Shown here piece after piece: positions 5,647 to 9,313 of a stretch of DNA of 9,313 nucleotides. Location of the stretch: the NCBI GenBank assembly GCA_038240875.1, contig JBBRGG010000141.1:1-9313 (forward strand), read 5' to 3'. Source of the DNA: JBBRGG01 sp038240875. GTDB taxonomy: Bacteria; Planctomycetota; Phycisphaerae; Phycisphaerales; UBA1924. The position numbers and the translations under genes were made by a program. Numbering within the stretch: the first letter of the stretch is position 1; every line of letters starts with the position of its first letter. Under the pieces are notes generated by a model. The model was not told the DNA's origin and did not search any database. It saw nothing but the letters and a program-made list of their open reading frames with translations.

Positions 5647-7629
5647 GTGCGGTCGCTATGGTCCTTCATGCCTGCTATCGACGCGAAGAATGCGACGAAT
5701 CAAACGCCACAACATGAGCGAGCCCAAGGGCAAGGGCATCGGCGTGGTCAATGGCGTGGTCAATGGCGCGGTCATTGGCGAGCCAATTGGCGTGTTGGAG
5801 TGCTTGCGATTCTGTTTCCGGTCGCCGCGTGGTTGGTGGCGACGCTTGCGTTCTTTGGCGATGTGCCTCGATGGAACGACGATTGGTTTTTTTGTCAGCG
5901 AGATTTTTCGACGAGCGAGCGGATTGGCTGGATCGTGACGACACGAGAGCCGTTTTTGCCGCCCACCGGGTCGTTGCAGGCGTGGCGGCCTTTGCATCAT
6001 TCGTGGCTGCCGATCATGGTGACGACGCTGTGGGAATATCCACGAGTGATCACGCTGATCGGCGCGTTGATTCAGCTTGCTGCCGCGGCTTTGTTATATC
6101 GAATGTTGCGGGCGCTTGGGTGCGTGCCTCATGCAAGTGCGGCGGCGGCGCTGTTATTTTTGGTGTGGCCAAGTAGTTATGAAACGGTGCTGTGGGCTGC
6201 GGCGTTTAGCACCGGGTTAGCGTGCGTGTGCGCTTTTTCGAGTGTGATTCTTGCGATCAAGTTCGCCAAGGCGACGAGCACAGCGCGCTGCGCCCGATTA
6301 CTCGGCGCAATTGTGATGCTGATTGCTGCGTGCGTCACGCTGAATGAACAGCCTGCAGCGATTGCGGGCGTGCTGCCTTTGGCAGTAGTGGCGGTTGGGC
6401 TGGATCGACGCAGCCGAATATCAAATGGTCGCGCGAATGGACTTGCACATTGGCAGACGAGCATTCTTCGCGCGCTGCCTAAGGCGGCGCTGGTGTGCGG
6501 CCTTGCGACCAGCGTCGTATTGGTATATTTCATCAACGTTCGTGTCAACGGCCAGAAGGGGTTAGGGGCCGACACAGCCAGCTACGTGCACCTTGATCAA
6601 CTCCCCATGCGCATCGGCGAAGTGCTCCGGGGCATGAGCGATTGGTACGCGCTGATTCCTATTGCTCAAGGAGCCTGGACGCTGGCGCAGCAGGAGTTTG
6701 CCGCACACCCACTCGTCGGCAGTCTTTGGTGCGCACTCTTGATTGCGTCGGCAGCCTTGTCGTGGCAGGTGTGGGTGCGCTTTCCAACACACGCGAATAG
6801 CGCGAGCGATCAAGGCTTGCAAGATTCGGCGATAAAGGCTTCGCGCGTGCCTTGGTGGTGCGTCGCGGCAATCGGCGCTGCGATGATCGTCTTTGGTGCG
6901 ATACCGATCGCGGCGATCGTGGGATATCAAGCCAACAGCAGGACGAGCGTCTTCATCTTCGCGGGCGTGTGCGTTGTCATCGCGGGGGTGTCAGACGCGA
7001 TTGGAAATTGGGTGCAGAATCGCACCAGGTTGGCCAAGCCCTATCGTGCGGCAACTGGCGCGTTGCTGATTGGATTGAGTCTTGTCGCGGCGGTGGTTGG
7101 CGTTGGGATTCAAGCACGCTTTCGAGACGTTGATGTGTGGAACCGGGCACAGCACGCCAAGTTGGTGGAACGAGTGCCCAACCCCGCGCCAGATACTGCG
7201 TTTTTGCCTGTAGGTATCTTCGCTACTCCCATGCACACCGGGCACAAAGCCTTTGATGCCCAGCTTGGCGATTGCTGGCAGGGTAGCTGGATGCTTCCCT
7301 TTGCGATCCGCGAGGCGTACAAAAAACGCGATGTCTATCAATTGTACTACAAGCCTGGGCAACGAGTTATCGGCATGATCACGCCTGAGTGGATGCAGTT
7401 TGAATGGGGTGCGGCGTCGCGCTTTCCCATGGAAGATGGGTTTGGTGCGAGGCTCGATTGGCCACGAGTGATCCCGATTGTGATCAAGGAAGATGGGCCA
7501 CATGCTGTTACAAGGTTGATTGCAAGGCGAAAGAGGCACGCCGACGTAGTGATCGATATCCCGCAAACTTCGGCGATGGCGGCTCGTGGCGAGATCCCAG
7601 AGTTGGAGTTTGTCATCGAGCAGGATTGA
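5647..7629 (+). CDS. Polytopic membrane protein, GT-C-like glycosyltransferase
   Basis: This is a 660-residue integral membrane protein, probably a lipid-linked-sugar-dependent transferase of the GT-C superfold. About ten hydrophobic segments are visible, near residues 50-71, 133-152, 163-176, 179-207, 216-252, 277-297, 357-377, 402-427, 433-452 and 468-490. The first outward loop after segment 1 carries WNDDWFF (Asp78, Asp79), the position of the acidic motif in GT-C enzymes; RPL at 114-116 and NEQP at 233-236 recall related mannosyltransferases. A soluble C-terminal part (about 491-660) should lie outside the membrane. The GTG at 5647 is the longest start; an ATG at 5668 is equally plausible, and neither has a strong ribosome binding site. 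Residues 36-51 are a WRxx repeat encoded by tandem DNA repeats. The stop TGA is directly followed by the ATG of a GtrB/DPM1-like gene, which suggests they act as a donor-synthase and transferase pair. The exact substrate is unknown. Confidence 0.7.
   Translation: MRSLWSFMPAIDAKNATNQTPQHERAQGQGHRRGQWRGQWRGHWRANWRVGVLAILFPVAAWLVATLAFFGDVPRWNDDWFFCQRDFSTSERIGWIVTTREPFLPPTGSLQAWRPLHHSWLPIMVTTLWEYPRVITLIGALIQLAAAALLYRMLRALGCVPHASAAAALLFLVWPSSYETVLWAAAFSTGLACVCAFSSVILAIKFAKATSTARCARLLGAIVMLIAACVTLNEQPAAIAGVLPLAVVAVGLDRRSRISNGRANGLAHWQTSILRALPKAALVCGLATSVVLVYFINVRVNGQKGLGADTASYVHLDQLPMRIGEVLRGMSDWYALIPIAQGAWTLAQQEFAAHPLVGSLWCALLIASAALSWQVWVRFPTHANSASDQGLQDSAIKASRVPWWCVAAIGAAMIVFGAIPIAAIVGYQANSRTSVFIFAGVCVVIAGVSDAIGNWVQNRTRLAKPYRAATGALLIGLSLVAAVVGVGIQARFRDVDVWNRAQHAKLVERVPNPAPDTAFLPVGIFATPMHTGHKAFDAQLGDCWQGSWMLPFAIREAYKKRDVYQLYYKPGQRVIGMITPEWMQFEWGAASRFPMEDGFGARLDWPRVIPIVIKEDGPHAVTRLIARRKRHADVVIDIPQTSAMAARGEIPELEFVIEQD
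5741..5788 (+). repeat. 12-bp tandem repeat inside the start of the GT-C gene
   Basis: Four 12-bp units lie in register: GGCGTGGTCAAT twice exactly (5741-5764), then GGCGCGGTCATT and GGCGAGCCAATT. Weaker units flank it on both sides (5729-5740 and 5789-5800). Because 12 is a multiple of three, copy number can change without a frameshift. The encoded peptide is W-R-G-Q, W-R-G-Q, W-R-G-H, W-R-A-N, just before the first membrane segment. Confidence 0.85.
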
Positions 7630-8796
7630 ATGTGGGGGGTAGGGGGTAGGAATTGGAAAGCTTTGGAAGAGAGATACGTAGCGTCAGCACACGTGGCGGC
7701 TAGATCCTCTCGCCTACCCTTTGAACGGATGCTTCCAGAGATTTCCGTTGTTGTGCCAGCGTTTAATGAAGAAGAGAACCTTCGCGCGCTGCATGCGCGG
7801 TTGACGCCGGTGCTGGAAGGCTGCGCGAGTTCACATGAGATCGTGCTGGTGGATGATGGGTCGAGCGATGGCACGCTCGCGGTCATGCGTGAATTAGCCG
7901 CGCAGGACGCGCGGGTAAAGTTCGTCTCCTTTAGCAGAAACTTTGGGCACGAAATTGCTACGACGGCGGGGCTTGACCATGCGAATGGGCACGCCGTGGT
8001 GTTGATCGATGCCGACTTGCAAGACCCACCCGAATTGATTACGCAGATGGTCGCGCGTTGGCGAGCAGGGGCTGATGTGGTATACGCCCAAAGGCGGGCG
8101 CGTGCTGGTGAAAACACTTTCAAAAAGATAACTTCATGGCTCTTTTACCGTGTCATCGATCGTTTAAGCGACGTACATATTCCGCGCGACGTGGGCGACT
8201 TTCGCCTGATGTCAGCGCGAGTGGTGGAAGCGGTACGTAGGTTTGAGGAAAATCCGCGATTTATGCGCGGGTTGGTATCGTGGGTGGGGTTCAAGCAGGA
8301 AGCGATGCCTTATGACCGCGATGCAAGGCACGCAGGGGAAACCAAGTATCACCTAAGGCAGCTGTTAAAGCTGTCGACGGAGGCTATCGCTGCCTTTAGC
8401 TTGAAGCCTTTGAAGCTGACGGTGTATATGGGAATGTTCACGATTTTGGTCGCGGTTGCACTTACAGCGATGATCGTGGTCCAAAAATTAGTGACTGGTG
8501 AAATGCCCTTTAAAGGGTACGCATTATTAACGTGCTCGGTGTTTTTCCTGGGCGGGGTTCAGTTATTGATGCTGGGGATCTTGGCTCATTATTTGGGGCA
8601 TGTCTTCAAGATGAGCCAGCGCAGGCCTTTGTATCTTGTGGCGGAGTCACGAGGCGTGGGAATCAGTGCGGAATCGAATCGAGAACACACGGTCAAGTCG
8701 AATGAAGTAGGGACGAGGAATGGGACATGGATGGGTACCCAAGACGAAAGCGTGTTAATTGAGGCGAAGGACGCGGGCTCGTCAGCCTTTCGGTGA
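7630..8796 (+). CDS. GtrB/DPM1-like polyprenyl-phosphate glycosyltransferase
   Basis: A family 2 glycosyltransferase with two C-terminal membrane segments, predicted to move a sugar from a nucleotide donor to undecaprenyl or dolichyl-type phosphate on the inner face of the membrane. Motifs, numbered from the 7630 start: VVPAFNEEENL (41-51), VDDGSSDGT (74-82), SRNFGHE (102-108), the metal site DADLQDPPE (127-135), VGDFRLM (188-194) and GETKY (236-240). Membrane segments are near 263-287 and 297-325, followed by a polar tail of about 60 residues. ATG 7630 abuts the TGA of the GT-C gene, with AGGA 4 nt upstream, which supports coupled translation. The first 33 residues are unlike the family, and the inner ATG at 7729 (MLPEISVVVP) matches where homologues usually begin, so either start is possible. 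No GtrA-type flippase is seen next to it. The stop codon lies inside the first copy of a 13-bp tandem repeat. Confidence 0.9.
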   Translation: MWGVGGRNWKALEERYVASAHVAARSSRLPFERMLPEISVVVPAFNEEENLRALHARLTPVLEGCASSHEIVLVDDGSSDGTLAVMRELAAQDARVKFVSFSRNFGHEIATTAGLDHANGHAVVLIDADLQDPPELITQMVARWRAGADVVYAQRRARAGENTFKKITSWLFYRVIDRLSDVHIPRDVGDFRLMSARVVEAVRRFEENPRFMRGLVSWVGFKQEAMPYDRDARHAGETKYHLRQLLKLSTEAIAAFSLKPLKLTVYMGMFTILVAVALTAMIVVQKLVTGEMPFKGYALLTCSVFFLGGVQLLMLGILAHYLGHVFKMSQRRPLYLVAESRGVGISAESNREHTVKSNEVGTRNGTWMGTQDESVLIEAKDAGSSAFR

Positions 8797-8826
8797 TGAG
8801 TTTCGGTGATGAGTTTCGGTGATGAG
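8788..8826 (+). repeat. 13-bp tandem repeat over the stop codon of the GtrB-like gene
   Basis: TTTCGGTGATGAG occurs three times exactly (8788-8800, 8801-8813, 8814-8826). Two decayed units continue in the same 13-base register at 8827 (TTTCGGTAAAATG) and 8840 (TTTCGGTTATTGG). The first copy contains the last two codons and the TGA stop of the upstream gene. Confidence 0.92.
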
Positions 8827-8878
8827 TTTCGGTAAAATGTTTCGGTTATTGGTTGGCGATAGGTTGGCCATTAGGATG

Positions 8879-8914
8879 GTGAAGAGGTTCTGTGGTTGGG
8901 CCAGTGAAGAGGTT
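8879..8914 (+). repeat. 11-bp direct repeat
   Basis: GTGAAGAGGTT appears at 8879-8889 and again at 8904-8914, 25 bases apart. It is part of the repeat-rich spacer and has no assigned role. Confidence 0.75.
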
Positions 8915-9020
8915 ACAGAATAGACGCGAGTGTTTACGTCGCGGAGATTTGGTAGCAGGCGATCCCTACGCTAGTCACTTGTGGCGATTAGCACTTGCGA
9001 AGTGATTGTGCTGGTTTCAC

Positions 9021-9095
9021 TGGTAGTTTGGCGAGTGGTAGTTTGGCGAGTGGTAGTTTGGCTATTGGTAGTTTGGCTATTGGTAGTTTGGCGAG
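9021..9095 (+). repeat. 15-bp tandem repeat, five units in an A-A-B-B-A order
   Basis: Five perfect 15-base units fill exactly 75 bases. Units 1, 2 and 5 are TGGTAGTTTGGCGAG (A); units 3 and 4 (9051-9080) are TGGTAGTTTGGCTAT (B). There is no spacer between units. The array ends 83 bases before the nuoD start. A decayed TCGTAGTTTAATC follows at 9104-9116. Confidence 0.95.
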
Positions 9096-9169
9096 TTGAC
9101 TGTCTCGTAGTTTAATCAAGTAGTACGCGCGGTTGTACGCATCAAGTTGATCTTCCATGGGTAGCAGTT

Positions 9170-9173
9170 GGAG
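9170..9173 (+). promoter_or_regulatory. Ribosome binding site of nuoD
   Basis: GGAG stands 5 nt before the ATG at 9179 and supports that start. Confidence 0.55.
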
Positions 9174-9178
9174 CTTTC

Positions 9179-9313
9179 ATGCCATACACCATCAAGCCTG
9201 AGGACGCGTTGACTGTCGGCGCGGACACGACAAAGTATTTGGCCGGACATGTTGATACGGGCGACCGGTGGGTCTTGAACTTTGGCCCGCAGCACCCGGC
9301 GACGCATACGACG
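9179..9313 (+). CDS. nuoD: NADH-quinone oxidoreductase subunit D, N-terminal part
   Basis: The frame from ATG 9179 is open to the end of the window (45 codons). It encodes the diagnostic N-terminal motif of the 49-kDa/NuoD subunit of respiratory complex I: VLNFGPQHPATHTT (residues 32-45), matching the family pattern LNxGPQHPSTHG. His39 and His43 correspond to the paired histidines of this loop; in Thermus Nqo4 the second lies at the quinone head-group site. NuoD sits in the peripheral arm at the quinone-binding interface with NuoB. The first 31 residues form a short leader before the motif. A GGAG ribosome binding site lies 5 nt upstream. No nuoC precedes it: 382 gene-free bases and a glycosyltransferase gene do, so nuoD probably begins a transcription unit here. 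Because the gene is cut by the window edge it is easily missed. Confidence 0.88.
   Translation, partial: MPYTIKPEDALTVGADTTKYLAGHVDTGDRWVLNFGPQHPATHTT

Larger units (their letters stand above)
8797..9178. other. Gene-free, repeat-rich spacer before nuoD
   Basis: These 382 bases contain no credible gene on either strand. They are built largely of short repeats: the 13-bp array at the left edge, paired GGTTGGC-type words at 8851-8873, an 11-bp direct repeat (8879-8914), a small perfect hairpin CACTT-GCG-AAGTG (8992-9004) and the 15-bp array at 9021-9095. The plus strand is visibly rich in G and T and poor in C over about 8797-9095. A promoter for nuoD is expected near 9096-9165, but I found no convincing -35/-10 pair. 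Confidence 0.7.

Noticed and set aside
7347..8123. Minus-strand 258-codon open frame across the GT-C / GtrB-like junction
   Set aside because: It lies antisense to the conserved GtrB-like motifs and has Ser/Ala-rich low-complexity content typical of a shadow frame.
9021..9095. CRISPR array
   Set aside because: The units are 15 bp, contiguous and without unique spacers; no cas genes are near.
9096..9126. TTGACT as a -35 box for nuoD
   Set aside because: The best -10-like word TTTAAT is only 9 bases away and the next candidate at 19 bases (TAGTAC) is a poor match.

Overview
The window looks like chromosomal DNA of a Planctomycetota-type bacterium, perhaps a Phycisphaerae-like lineage. The hints are a decayed dockerin-like C-terminal tail of the kind common in that group, a compact carotenoid desaturase / acyltransferase / glycosyltransferase set, mixed GC content, and weak or absent Shine-Dalgarno sites in front of several genes. 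This placement is an inference: the window holds no rRNA or other strong marker, and no search was run. No tRNA, rRNA, CRISPR array, insertion sequence or transposase was seen.

Layout, left to right. Bases 1-331 (minus strand) are the 5' part of an unrecognised gene for a single-pass membrane protein. Bases 448-750 (minus) encode a small unrecognised soluble protein with a good ribosome binding site. Bases 919-5083 (minus) form a three-gene operon read right to left: a CrtI-family carotenoid desaturase/oxidase, a PlsC-like acyltransferase and a membrane family 2 glycosyltransferase. Bases 5084-5646 are a divergent spacer holding a leader hairpin, a 36-codon remnant of a dockerin-like tail, and a 9-bp tandem repeat. 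Bases 5647-8796 (plus) are a tightly joined pair: a polytopic GT-C-like membrane protein and a GtrB/DPM1-like polyprenyl-phosphate glycosyltransferase. Bases 8797-9178 hold no gene but contain two further tandem repeat arrays. The plus-strand start of nuoD (NADH:quinone oxidoreductase subunit D) begins at 9179 and runs off the window.

How the genes fit together. The minus-strand trio resembles the late part of the staphyloxanthin-type pathway: a desaturase/oxidase makes the polyene, a GT2 enzyme adds sugar, and an acyltransferase adds a fatty acyl chain. The predicted product is a membrane glyco-carotenoid ester, but the prenyl synthase genes are not here. The plus-strand pair resembles the GtrB + GtrC logic: one enzyme loads a sugar onto a polyprenyl phosphate and a GT-C enzyme transfers it outside the membrane.

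The most unusual feature is four different short tandem repeats (units of 9, 12, 13 and 15 bp) within about 3.5 kb, each at the edge of a gene. I found no clear evidence of a wholly new defence or mobile system.
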